This document shows, piece by piece, positions 24,915 through 33,041 of a DNA stretch of 64,000 bases. How positions within the stretch are numbered: position 1 is the stretch's first letter; every line of letters begins with the position of its first letter. Made by a program: the position numbers and the translations under genes. Origin of the DNA: Candidatus Desulforudis audaxviator MP104C. Lineage in GTDB: Bacteria; Bacillota; Desulfotomaculia; Desulfotomaculales; Desulforudaceae. The notes beneath the pieces are model-generated. The model was not told where the DNA came from, searched no databases, and saw only the letters and a program-made list of their open reading frames with translations. The stretch covers positions 992,001 through 1,056,000 of the forward strand of contig NC_010424.1 of the NCBI RefSeq assembly GCF_000018425.1. The letters run 5' to 3'.

Positions 24915-26668
24915 GGTGTTTATCTAGGTTATCCGGCAGTCAGAAGTAGTGATGTTCAGTATTTTCGGGGGTTGGGGGATTTTCAGGGCTTTGAACAATT
25001 GGTGTTGATCAGGTTCTGTTTCAGTGCGCTGATGCACACGTGCCGTGGGGAACTGGAACTCACCCACGTGCATTCGCTGCAGGTGTGCACGGATGGTGCG
25101 CCAGGTCTGTCCAGTTTGGTTCTCCGCTATCCGGACCAGGAGCAGGGCCAACCAGCAGAGCAGCACGTGGGCACGGATGCGGTCCTCCAGCCGGTGGCGG
25201 GTACCACCCGAAGGGTGGTCGGGCCGCAGCTCCAGGGTGCTCTTCAGGGTGCGGAAGGCATCCTCCACCTGCAGCAACTGCTTGTAGCCGAGGGCCACGT
25301 CCTCCGGGGCGAGGGTGTCATCTGAAGTACGCAGGAGGTACTTGCCGTCCAGGCGTTCCTCGGCCTTGATCTTGTCCTTGTCGATCCGGGGTTGGCCGCG
25401 CTTGTCGGTCTTGAGGTAGCGGCCGTAGGTGGGGTGAGCGATGATACTGCAGACCGCCTTGGTGTGGGGCGCACCGTTTAGTTCGCCGATACGGGCCAAC
25501 TCAAGCTTGAGTTTGTCCAGGGTCTCTTCGCGCTTGGCCTTGTCCCACTCGGCCTCCTCGGGGTTGCGGACCAGGACGTAGCGGGTGCGGGCCTCGCCGT
25601 CGCCGATGACGATCTCCTTGACCTCCAGGTTGTCGCGCACGGTCTTGAAGCGGCCCGGGTGGGAAAGCGCCTTTTCCACCGTGTTCTTGCCGGCCCGCAT
25701 GCGCTCGCCGGCAATGTAGTGGCCGCCGGCCCTTTGCAGATAGCGCAGGTTCTCCTCGGAAGCCATGCCGCGGTCCAGGACGGTGATCACCCGGCCAAGC
25801 TTCCAGCCCACGAGGTCTTTTTTGACCTCCTGGACCACGGACATATCGGCGGTGTTGCCCGGCCATACCCAGCAGCGTACCGGGATACCGTCCCTGGTCA
25901 CCGCGAGACCGATCACCGCTTGGGGCAGATCCGGCCGGGAGTCCTTGGAGTGACCCTTACGCCTTAAACCCTCGTCATCTTCGGTTTCGATCTCGAAGTA
26001 AGTGGAGGTGGTGTCAAAGTACAAAAGGTCCACCTCCAGATTAAAGAGATGGCTGACTTGACAAAAGACTTGGTACTGCAAGGATTCCTCGGCCTCCAGC
26101 AAGAAGTCCAAGGCCCGGTAGAGGTGGTGGAGCGGGATCTCCGGCAAGTCCGGGATGTATACGTCCTGGGCCACCCACTCTTCCACGGCGCGCTTGCTCA
26201 TGGGAGCCAGGGCCCGGTTGGCCACCAGGGCGAAAATGGTCCGTTCCACCGGGCTCTGGAACTTGCGTTCTTTGAGCAGTTGCGTAAGAATCCGGTCCAC
26301 ACCCAGGTGTTTCCATAATCCTTGCAGTACCCAGGCGCCACCGAAGGGCTTGGAACTTTCAAACCCGAATTCCGTACCGTAGTCGCGGCGGGCTTCAAAG
26401 CGCAGCAACTCATCCGGCCCCAGGTAGCGGCAAATACTCCGGGCCAGGCGCTCCAGGCCCGCGCGGTCCACGTTTTCTGCACGGCCGAAGTTGTAGAGCA
26501 CCTGGACCTCGGAACGACGTGTTTCAGGGTTCCAAGTATTGTGGGCCAGTTGCACGTAGCAGGTTTGGGTTCCGTTTTTGTTCTTGCGGACGGTAGTGCG
26601 GATATACATATCTATATTGTAGCACGTGTACCAGTGATTCGACAATACCCAACTTATCAAAACGTATA
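24915..26668 (-). mobile_element. IS1634-type insertion sequence, about 1.75 kb (ends approximate)
   Basis: The element is defined by its full transposase. Weakly similar ends can be aligned: GTGTTTATCTAGGTT near 24916 and, on the other strand, ACGTTTTGATAAGTT near 26665. I could not fix the exact boundaries or a target duplication. It lies between two remnants of REP-associated transposases, in a zone that appears to collect mobile DNA. Confidence 0.65.
24924..26609 (-). CDS. IS1634-family (IS4 superfamily) DDE transposase
   Basis: A 561-residue transposase from the ATG at 26609; an in-frame ATG at 26660 would add 17 unlikely residues. DDE-fold hallmarks: first D in LLYFDTTSTYFE near 200, second D in ITVLDRGMASEENL near 275, and the Y-R/E region LLQVEDAFRTLKSTLELRP near 455. 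The N-terminus YIRTTVRKNKNGTQTCYVQL is characteristic of the IS1634 group. The frame is intact, so the element may be mobile. Confidence 0.9.
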   Translation of the reverse strand: MYIRTTVRKNKNGTQTCYVQLAHNTWNPETRRSEVQVLYNFGRAENVDRAGLERLARSICRYLGPDELLRFEARRDYGTEFGFESSKPFGGAWVLQGLWKHLGVDRILTQLLKERKFQSPVERTIFALVANRALAPMSKRAVEEWVAQDVYIPDLPEIPLHHLYRALDFLLEAEESLQYQVFCQVSHLFNLEVDLLYFDTTSTYFEIETEDDEGLRRKGHSKDSRPDLPQAVIGLAVTRDGIPVRCWVWPGNTADMSVVQEVKKDLVGWKLGRVITVLDRGMASEENLRYLQRAGGHYIAGERMRAGKNTVEKALSHPGRFKTVRDNLEVKEIVIGDGEARTRYVLVRNPEEAEWDKAKREETLDKLKLELARIGELNGAPHTKAVCSIIAHPTYGRYLKTDKRGQPRIDKDKIKAEERLDGKYLLRTSDDTLAPEDVALGYKQLLQVEDAFRTLKSTLELRPDHPSGGTRHRLEDRIRAHVLLCWLALLLVRIAENQTGQTWRTIRAHLQRMHVGEFQFPTARVHQRTETEPDQHQLFKALKIPQPPKILNITTSDCRIT

Positions 26669-26741
26669 TCTATGCCTTTTTTGGATTTACGCAATGCCTG
26701 AGCCCGCAAAGTATTGATATTACTGGGTTTTAGTTTTCCGA

Positions 26742-26995
26742 ATGCCTAGAAAATGGCCCGGAACTGTCGAACTCGGGGTTATTCGGCGGGGGAACAACCG
26801 GGAGTATATTTTTGAAACCGACGGGACAAGCAAAGTCTGCTGAGGGAAATAGAAAAATGCCGGATAGCCATGGGTGTCAAGCTGTTCGGCTACGTCATCA
26901 TGGGAAACCACTGTCACCTGATTTTGCAGACCACGACCAGTCCGTTGAGCAAGGTCATGCACCGGATTAACGGGCGGCGAGATGGAGAAAGCTGA
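26742..26995 (+). pseudogene. Frameshifted REP-associated (Y1/HUH) transposase remnant
   Basis: The ATG at 26742 gives MPRKWPGTVEL...RRGNNREYIFETDGTSK before a TGA. The next frame continues with REIEKCRIAMGVKLFGYVIM and then GNHCHLILQTT, which contains the HxH metal motif of HUH transposases, and ends at 26993-26995. The catalytic Tyr region is missing. The gene is broken by a frameshift and a 3' truncation. Confidence 0.75.
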
Positions 26996-27251
26996 ACCTT
27001 ACCTGGTCAAGGGTGCTGAGTATGGGGCGTACGCTCTAGAACGGTATGTAGATCTTGGGAAGTTCTATCTGCACCAACAGCGGTTTGAGGATGCAGAAAG
27101 GGTGTTTTTAGCCGGACTAGGTTTCCGGGACGCCGCCCTTAAGGCATTACCTGATAAGGACAGTGTTAAGAAGCAGATCGCCGAACTTAATCTTTTGCTG
27201 GCGCGTATATACGACAACAGGGAGAACGCGAATTGTCTCAGCATCACCTGA
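26982..27251 (+). CDS. TPR-like small protein, possibly a gene fragment
   Basis: An 89-residue frame begins inside the end of the transposase remnant. The sequence YALERYVDLGKFYLHQQRFEDAERVF looks like one tetratricopeptide unit, followed by a Lys/Glu-rich helix. No ribosome-binding site is visible, and similar segments occur at the C-termini of larger TPR proteins, so a decayed fragment is likely. It ends about 90 bases before the convergent pseudopilin gene. Confidence 0.45.
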   Translation: MEKAEPYLVKGAEYGAYALERYVDLGKFYLHQQRFEDAERVFLAGLGFRDAALKALPDKDSVKKQIAELNLLLARIYDNRENANCLSIT

Positions 27252-27344
27252 GGGCTGCCGAGACTATAAGCGTTAAGTGAATTTTTACCCTGTGGAAAAA
27301 CGACGAGGATAAGTCAAGTTTACTTTGGGAAATCTATCTGCCGC

Positions 27345-28973
27345 CTATTCACTCAAAAATGGATAGTCGGCGACCGAGCTGAAGAAAGTGTTTATATGCT
27401 TGAAAGTGACGGTGGTCCCGCCGCGCGTAACAAAAAAGCCGTCTCTGGCGATCACCACTCCCTCGAAGAACTCTCCCTCAAAGGTCACTCTTCCGTTCGG
27501 CGCGTATAATACCCCGCTGACCCCGCTGCCTCCAAGCCTAGTGATGGTGATATCTCCCTTGCTGACGATGACCACGTTGTGCGCGGTCGGCCGCCAGGCG
27601 GTCGACGAATAATTATCGGCATAAATTTTAATTCCACTTGTCAGGGCTCCCCCGGATACATATCCGTTGGCGGCATACCAGGCGTCCGGTTTTAAAGCAG
27701 GAAAGCCAAAATCAGGCACCACAAAGCCCGGAACGCTGTCCACCTTGATGCATTTTGAAATGATGCCAGGGCTCATGCGTTTGGGATGGGTTAGAGTACC
27801 CGTATAGTAAATGCGCGCATTGGGCTTGAGGTCGGGTGTCCAACCCAGTTCCACATTCCCATTGACATAAATATTGCCGTGGATTACCGCGTCCTTCAAG
27901 CGCAGATTGCCGGCGACGTAGACGTTGCCGTAAACATCACGCTTCCCTTTCCATAAAGTCAAGTCGCCGTTAATATAAATGGAACCGGTGTTATCGGCCG
28001 CGCCTAAATCGGCGCTCCCTCCATCCAAATCTACAGAGCCGTCTATATAAATTGTTTTAACGTCGATATGAGAACCCTTGTTCAAATCATCTTCCCCCAA
28101 GTTCCCCTTGATTACAATGGTGGCGTTTCGTCCTTCAACTTTTTCGCCTTCAAAAACCAAGCGGCCTCCATACACAAACACGTTCTGATCCTGCAAAAAG
28201 TCATAAAAATCATATTTATCCACAAAGTAGGCCCTTGCTTCTATGTCTTTGTTCATGACGATCGTGGTGGTGGCCGTAGTGATATTGACTCCATTGATGA
28301 GCCACTTCTTGAATACCCATCCGTCCGCCGGAAAAGCCGTCAAAGGCACCGTGGTATTCTTTTCATAAACGTGGTCGCCCGCCTCCGGGGATGTGGTACC
28401 ATTGCCTTCTGCTACCGAGACCGTTAGCGTATATCGTTCCGGAGGTGTTTCCGCTGGCCGCTCACTTTTGTAGGCAACAGCCACTCCGTCTTTACCGCTT
28501 GAATCGGCCAGGGGATTCAGAAGCCGAATCCTGCCGTCTATGGCGTAAGCATCTTCACCGCTGTTGGCGACGCGATAAGCCAAAAACTCCCCGTCCAGGG
28601 AAAAACCAAGATCCTCCTTCAGCACGACCCCCTCCGAGATGCGGTCAAAGACCGTATCTTCGCCGCCGCCTGCTTTCCGGTGCTTGAGGACACCATCCTT
28701 AACGTAAATATAGTTGAGGTCCGCGGCAAACGATTGGGGGACGGAACCGAGCACATATACGTGGGTGGCATACCTTAGCTCTTGGGTAATAAAGTCGGCT
28801 GCCAGGCGAATATTCTGCCGCACCCAGGAGCGCTGTTCCCCCGCGGTAAAAGATTGGTGGCCGAAATAAAAAAAGGTGTAACCTATTGCCAGTACCGCGC
28901 CCAAAAGGGCCGCCCCGACCAGCAGCTCCACCAAGGTCAATCCCTTGTTGTTCCCGGGGCCGCGCTCAAACAT
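27345..28973 (-). CDS. PilW/PulJ-type pseudopilin with large exported domain (cluster II, minus arm)
   Basis: A 542-residue protein, unusually large for a pseudopilin. The prepilin site is G/LTLVELLVGAALLGAVL after a 10-residue leader, followed by a PulJ-like segment. Near residues 195-265 lies an InlB/Listeria-type repeat (YTLTVSVAEGNGTTSPEAG, FPADGWVFKKWLING). From about 290 come strand repeats such as IYINGDLTLWKG, VYVAGNLRLKDA, IYVNGNVELGW and VIVSKGDITITRLG, suggesting a bactofilin-like or parallel beta-helix fold. GGGGAGG before the ATG at 28973 fixes the start. Possible tip protein or adhesin by inference. Codons are more AT-rich than in the neighbours. Confidence 0.8.
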   Translation of the reverse strand: MFERGPGNNKGLTLVELLVGAALLGAVLAIGYTFFYFGHQSFTAGEQRSWVRQNIRLAADFITQELRYATHVYVLGSVPQSFAADLNYIYVKDGVLKHRKAGGGEDTVFDRISEGVVLKEDLGFSLDGEFLAYRVANSGEDAYAIDGRIRLLNPLADSSGKDGVAVAYKSERPAETPPERYTLTVSVAEGNGTTSPEAGDHVYEKNTTVPLTAFPADGWVFKKWLINGVNITTATTTIVMNKDIEARAYFVDKYDFYDFLQDQNVFVYGGRLVFEGEKVEGRNATIVIKGNLGEDDLNKGSHIDVKTIYIDGSVDLDGGSADLGAADNTGSIYINGDLTLWKGKRDVYGNVYVAGNLRLKDAVIHGNIYVNGNVELGWTPDLKPNARIYYTGTLTHPKRMSPGIISKCIKVDSVPGFVVPDFGFPALKPDAWYAANGYVSGGALTSGIKIYADNYSSTAWRPTAHNVVIVSKGDITITRLGGSGVSGVLYAPNGRVTFEGEFFEGVVIARDGFFVTRGGTTVTFKHINTFFSSVADYPFLSE

Positions 28974-29044
28974 GTTTTGCCCTCCCCGGCTCCACATGTT
29001 ACTTAACCTCGTATCCTTCAAAGGTTAGTTCAGCACGGTCGGAC

Positions 29045-29401
29045 CTATTCGGCCTCGGCGTTGTAAATATTTGTGGCCATAGTAATACAAACCAAAGAAC
29101 CTTCCTCAACAATGCCGGCGTCATCTATCCGCATCAGATAATTGTCTCCGGTGCGGGTTGAGAACGAAATTTCAAAATCGGCCTTTCTAGCAACGTCATT
29201 TCGGCTTATTTTCTCTTCCAAGACTTGCTGGGTATGATAAATAAGCCTACTTTTCTCACCACTGTCCATTATGCCTTTAAAGCTCGCGCTCAAAAGGACA
29301 GCGGCCGCCGCAATAAAGATAGCCAGTAAGGCCACGGCAACGATTATCTCGACCAGGGAAAAACCCCTGTGCGTTGATGGAAACCGGCTTTTTCCCCTCA
29401 T
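29045..29401 (-). CDS. PilV/GspI-type pseudopilin (cluster II, minus arm)
   Basis: A 118-residue prepilin with leader MRGKSRFPSTHRG and cleavage site G/FSLVEIIVAVALLAIFIAAAAVLL, Glu at +5. The soluble part is short, with EKSRLIYHTQQVLEEKIS typical of PilV/GspI minor pilins. It is immediately downstream of the PilX-like gene (one base between stop and start) and upstream of the large PilW-like gene; all three form one unit. Confidence 0.82.
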   Translation of the reverse strand: MRGKSRFPSTHRGFSLVEIIVAVALLAIFIAAAAVLLSASFKGIMDSGEKSRLIYHTQQVLEEKISRNDVARKADFEISFSTRTGDNYLMRIDDAGIVEEGSLVCITMATNIYNAEAE

Positions 29402-29402
29402 C

Positions 29403-29801
29403 TCAGCGGCTCCAATATCTATTATTGCTGCTGTCGATTTCCAGTGTCAGGGTTTGTGTTACGCCGTCCACTTCCCCTGTTGACTGAATGACCAGTCTTT
29501 GCGCCTGCTTGTCAATCCGCACGGAAAAATGCTTTTCCGCGTTGCCTTCCAAATTATACGGTCCGGAAATCCAGGGATAATCATCACGGGCGATTAAAGA
29601 TTCGAAATTGTTAACGGCGTAATCCGCAACCAGCTCCGCTCCGGATCTGGCCAGGTAGTGCGCCTGCATTGCTTTTTCTTGTACGATAACATGCTTTACG
29701 TCTGTCATGGAATAATACCACAAAGCCGTACCAAGTAAGGATATCACCAAGATCACCATGAGCACCGAGGGCATAGCCCACCCTTTTTCGCTAAAAATCA
29801 T
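29403..29801 (-). CDS. PilX-type minor pilin-like membrane protein (cluster II, minus arm)
   Basis: A 132-residue protein: MIFSEKGWAMPSVLMVILVISLLGTALWYY has the PilX pattern in which the prepilin site is degenerate and lacks Glu at +5. QAHYLARSGAELVADYAV is the matching post-helix segment (the AYY-AEAG type in PilX). First gene of the minus-strand minor-pilin unit. Confidence 0.75.
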   Translation of the reverse strand: MIFSEKGWAMPSVLMVILVISLLGTALWYYSMTDVKHVIVQEKAMQAHYLARSGAELVADYAVNNFESLIARDDYPWISGPYNLEGNAEKHFSVRIDKQAQRLVIQSTGEVDGVTQTLTLEIDSSNNRYWSR

Positions 29802-29875
29802 ACCTGTTTACACCCCCGGTCCGTAGCCATCAACCTTATCTTCCTTATCTTCCTAGCTTAGTTCAGCATTATACA

Positions 29876-30139
29876 CTATGTTTTTTGACAAAGAAACCTT
29901 TCAATAACGTATTCCCACTGTAACAAGGCCGTTTTCGTCGGCGGCGGCGAAGATGAAGCGTCAGGAGGGATTTCGGTGAAATCGGCCGGCCCGTCCCGGG
30001 GTTTCCGGCCGGCGAGCAAAAACGGCGGCTGAAATCTAGCGGGGCACCGGGCCGCTGAACCGACAACAGGCGGCACATTATCTAAATCAAGGTCAAGCGG
30101 GGTGCGTCTTAGAACGCGCTCCTGGCCGGTTTTCGCCAT
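29876..30139 (-). CDS. Doubtful small frame between secretin-like and PilX-like genes
   Basis: An 87-residue frame starting 18 bases after the secretin-like gene stop. It is Pro- and Arg-rich (ASSSPPPTK) with no clear domain and no good ribosome-binding site. The 356-base stretch 29802-30157 otherwise holds a GC-rich inverted repeat (CGGCCGGC near 29983 with CCGGCCGG near 30005) and AT-rich sequence with TATAAT on the minus strand near 29871, a possible promoter for the minor-pilin genes. The frame may be chance. Confidence 0.25.
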   Translation of the reverse strand: MAKTGQERVLRRTPLDLDLDNVPPVVGSAARCPARFQPPFLLAGRKPRDGPADFTEIPPDASSSPPPTKTALLQWEYVIERFLCQKT

Positions 30140-30157
30140 ATCTTGAGGCGCTTTTGT

Positions 30158-31405
30158 TTATTCAATCTTCTTGTTCAACGCCTCGATCTGCTTGATCTTT
30201 TCCGGGGACTCCTCGACCCAGAGCACGTAGTGAGGGTTGTCCGCGTCTCCCGAGAGGTTGCGGGAGATGTGGAAACTTCCGATCGGCACGCCGCTGAGTT
30301 CGCTCAAAAGGTGCCGCCTGGCGTTTGCCGCCTCGTGGGCATGAGCACCGGTGGTCGAGGCCACCGGTACCCGTATCCTCTGCCGCGTCCCGTCGAGGCC
30401 GGCCAGGGCGCCGCGCACCTGGTTCTGGAGGTGGGGCGGACAGATCACCAAAATCTCCTGGCTGATCTCCGGGTAGTTGAAGGTTTGGGTGGCCACGTCT
30501 TCAAAACCGAAGGCTGCCAGGCGAGAGGCCGCGTCGGCGGCCGAGATGTTTTTGAGCTGGTACACGAACACGGTTCGTTCCCGGGCGTCCAGGGTGTCGA
30601 GCGCTCTGGCCAGATCTTCCACCTGGCCCCAACGGTTGTGCAGTGTACGGTCAAAGATCAATAGCTGATTGCCCAACACCACGGACTGGGAGACGTCCAG
30701 CCCCGCCTGACCCAAAAGGTCCGCCAGCCGGACCGGTGACACCTGCGTAGTCGTGAGGGTCCGGTATTGCAGAGATAGTTCATTCTCCGCCCGGTCGACC
30801 GCCTGCAGCAGTTCCCGCAGCTTGTGCAGGGCCTGTGGGGTGCCCTGAGCCCAGAGCACCTGGGGATTGGTATCCACCGAGATGCTGGAGAGGGGGATGC
30901 CCAGCTCTTCTATCAAGGGTTTCACCTTGTCCGCGGTAACAAACAGCAGGTTAAACCGCGTCAGGATCATCTGCTTGAAGAAGTCGTTGTGCAGGGTGTC
31001 CGGGTCGGCAATGACGATGACGTTCCCCTCGCGCAGGTAGGACAGTCCCTGGGTCTGAAGAATAAGCTCGAAGGCCTGGGCCAGGGTTATGCCCTGGGCC
31101 TCGAAAGTAACCGGACCCGCGGCTTCATCCACCAGAACCATGCTCACGCCCATCTTGATGGCCAGCGCCGACAGAACGTCCCGGAGGTCCGCCTGCCGCA
31201 CGTCCAAGGTGATGGCCTCGCCGCCCAGACCGGCAACAGAGATGGAGTCAGTGATTCCCGGCGCTCCGCCCAGGGCGGCCTGGTCCGGGTTCCCGCTCCC
31301 CGGCGCCGGGTTCGGCCAACCGACCAGCAACAGCACGATGACCAGGAAGTGGACCAGCGGTTTCAAGAAGCGGCCTTTCGGGTTGGGCTGTGTTGCGTAT
31401 TTCAA
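30158..31405 (-). CDS. Secretin-like protein with STN and N domains but no secretin barrel
   Basis: A 415-residue exported protein. TTG at 31405 follows GGAGG by nine bases. One hydrophobic segment (FLKPLVHFLVIVLLLVGW) is a signal or anchor. An STN domain covers about residues 60-130 (LDVRQADLRDVLSALAIKMG, QGLSYLREGNVIVIAD). Two secretin N-like units follow: FNLLFVTADKVKPLIEELG...LRELLQAVD and VFVYQLKNISAADAASRLAAFGFE. No C-terminal outer-membrane secretin domain (the VPxLxxIPxxGxLF region) is present; the protein ends after about 75 residues of unfamiliar sequence. In a cell with one membrane it may be a wall-spanning or scaffold remnant of PilQ. Confidence 0.75.
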   Translation of the reverse strand: MKYATQPNPKGRFLKPLVHFLVIVLLLVGWPNPAPGSGNPDQAALGGAPGITDSISVAGLGGEAITLDVRQADLRDVLSALAIKMGVSMVLVDEAAGPVTFEAQGITLAQAFELILQTQGLSYLREGNVIVIADPDTLHNDFFKQMILTRFNLLFVTADKVKPLIEELGIPLSSISVDTNPQVLWAQGTPQALHKLRELLQAVDRAENELSLQYRTLTTTQVSPVRLADLLGQAGLDVSQSVVLGNQLLIFDRTLHNRWGQVEDLARALDTLDARERTVFVYQLKNISAADAASRLAAFGFEDVATQTFNYPEISQEILVICPPHLQNQVRGALAGLDGTRQRIRVPVASTTGAHAHEAANARRHLLSELSGVPIGSFHISRNLSGDADNPHYVLWVEESPEKIKQIEALNKKIE

Positions 31406-31419
31406 TGACCTGATCCTCC

Positions 31420-31917
31420 TCAGCGCCTTCCGGCCAATGAGAGTTCCAACTCTTGCTCGCCGGCGGTGAGCAGAACGGTGTCCTTGTCGATTTTCGAGAC
31501 GGTCCAAACGCTCTGCACCAGGTCCCCTTCGGAGACCACGTAGGCGGCGTCGCCGGCCTCGATGATGGCCAGGTTGCCCCCGCGGCCGCCCAGGATGACG
31601 CCGGCGAGTTCCAGGGGGCCTATAAACGGATCCTTGACCTGTTTGCGTTTGGGAGTTTCCTCCGGTACCGGGTCCAGCGGCCTCTTGGTCTTGGGCAAAA
31701 CCTCGTACGCCTGGCCGGCTTTGTCCGGGCCGGTTCCGGGCGGGGCCTGGTCGGCGGGAACGTTGCCGGCGTCAGGCTTCAGGATGACGTACGTCACTGT
31801 GCCCGCGCTGATAACGACAAAGGCGATGCCCAGCGCCGCGATGACCCGCAGGTGGCGTTTGAAAAACTCGGTCCTGCTGGTCCGTTCCACGTTCACTTCA
31901 GGGTTGCTCTCGGCCAC
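31420..31917 (-). CDS. PilP/GspC-like bitopic protein
   Basis: A 165-residue protein with an N-terminal membrane helix (VIAALGIAFVVISAGTVTYVI), a Pro-rich linker and a C-terminal small beta domain: DPFIGPLELAGVILGGRGGN, AYVVSEGDLV, VSKIDKDTVLL. This is the PilP / GspC homology-region pattern, which in diderms binds the secretin N0 domain. The GTG at 31917 has AAGGAGAGAG upstream; a start at 31965 would add 16 residues. It lies just upstream of the secretin-like gene (14 bases), as pilP precedes pilQ in proteobacteria. Confidence 0.75.
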   Translation of the reverse strand: MAESNPEVNVERTSRTEFFKRHLRVIAALGIAFVVISAGTVTYVILKPDAGNVPADQAPPGTGPDKAGQAYEVLPKTKRPLDPVPEETPKRKQVKDPFIGPLELAGVILGGRGGNLAIIEAGDAAYVVSEGDLVQSVWTVSKIDKDTVLLTAGEQELELSLAGRR

Positions 31918-32208
31918 GCCAAGCTCTCTCTCCTTCCCCCTTCTGGTTAAGGGACACCGGAACACAGAGGGTTTACTCCTGGATACAAATTGGAGATTCG
32001 GCGCGAATATTGAGTTTTCCTTCCGGATTTTGGGGCATGACTAGTTTTTTGCGGTTCATTACGGGAACTTGTGAATCGCCGGCGATTGTGTGGATGGTTT
32101 GAGTAGTGCCAAGCAGGTGTTTCGACAACATTGCATATAATTCCTGGAATATCTATACTTTGAGTATGTGACTACGTGTTTCGGGCGCTTATAGGTTCAA
32201 ACTAAAAC

Positions 32209-32973
32209 GTGGGGGTGCGGGTGGTTCTCGAGGGCCTCCTGATATTCGTGCTCGGATCCATCGTGGGCAGCTTTCTCAACGTCTGCATCCACCGCCTGCC
32301 GGTCGGGGAGTCGGTAGTGTTTCCACCGTCGCGGTGTGTCTCCTGCGGGGCGAAGCTGGGCTTTATCGACCTGGTGCCAGTGTTCAGCTTCCTCTATCTG
32401 CGGGGGCGGTGCCGCCGGTGCGGGGTGCCTATCTCGTGGCATTACCCGCTGGTGGAGTGCGCCGCCGGTTTGTTGTTTGTCCTGGCCTGGCTGCGGTTCG
32501 GCGCCACCTGGGCGACGCCGGGCGCCTGGGCACTCTTTGCGGTGTTGCTCATCGCAACGCTGATCGACCTCCGCCATGGAATCATTCCCGACCGGGTCGT
32601 GCTGGCCGGCCTGGTGCTGGGGTTGCCGCTGGTGGCGCTTCAGTCGTGGGCCGCCCTGCTCTGGGGCGCGGCCGCGTTTTTGGGGGCGGGCCTCTTCATG
32701 CTGGCCATCGCGGTGATATCCCGCGGGGGGATGGGTGGGGGCGATATCAAACTCGCGGCGCTGATGGGGCTCTACCTGGGTCCGGCGGGGGTGGCGCTGG
32801 CGCTGTTTCTGGCCTTTTTGGCCGGGGGAACGGTGGCGGTGTTGCTGCTGGCCACCGGTCGGAAGGGCAGGAAGGACCCGGTGCCGTTCGGGCCGTACCT
32901 GGCGCTGGGAGGCATCGTCGCCGCGCTCTGGGGAAGGGAGATAATCAGTTGGTATTTTGGTTTGTGGGGTTAA
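32209..32973 (+). CDS. pilD: Prepilin peptidase / N-methyltransferase
   Basis: A 254-residue polytopic aspartic peptidase (A24A) that cleaves prepilins and methylates the new N-terminal residue. The N-terminal domain has FVLGSIVGSFLNVCIHRLP and two CxxC pairs, CVSC near 43 and CRRC near 67. Catalytic Asp are in LIDLRHGIIPD near 119 and GGGDIKLAAL near 177. It is the only prepilin peptidase in the window. Start GTG at 32209 or 32221. The 291-base gap to the minus arm holds both divergent promoters; I see TATAAT near 32136 but no convincing -35. Confidence 0.92.
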   Translation: MGVRVVLEGLLIFVLGSIVGSFLNVCIHRLPVGESVVFPPSRCVSCGAKLGFIDLVPVFSFLYLRGRCRRCGVPISWHYPLVECAAGLLFVLAWLRFGATWATPGAWALFAVLLIATLIDLRHGIIPDRVVLAGLVLGLPLVALQSWAALLWGAAAFLGAGLFMLAIAVISRGGMGGGDIKLAALMGLYLGPAGVALALFLAFLAGGTVAVLLLATGRKGRKDPVPFGPYLALGGIVAALWGREIISWYFGLWG

Positions 32974-33041
32974 AAAGAAAAGGGAATACCGATCGCATCT
33001 AGAAAGTCTTGGTGAGCTTCCGATTGTTTTGAGGTGTTGTT

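Noticed and set aside
26742-26995. In-frame TGA in the REP-transposase remnant as a selenocysteine codon
   Set aside because: Coding content after the TGA continues in a different frame and the family has no selenocysteine, so this is a frameshifted pseudogene.
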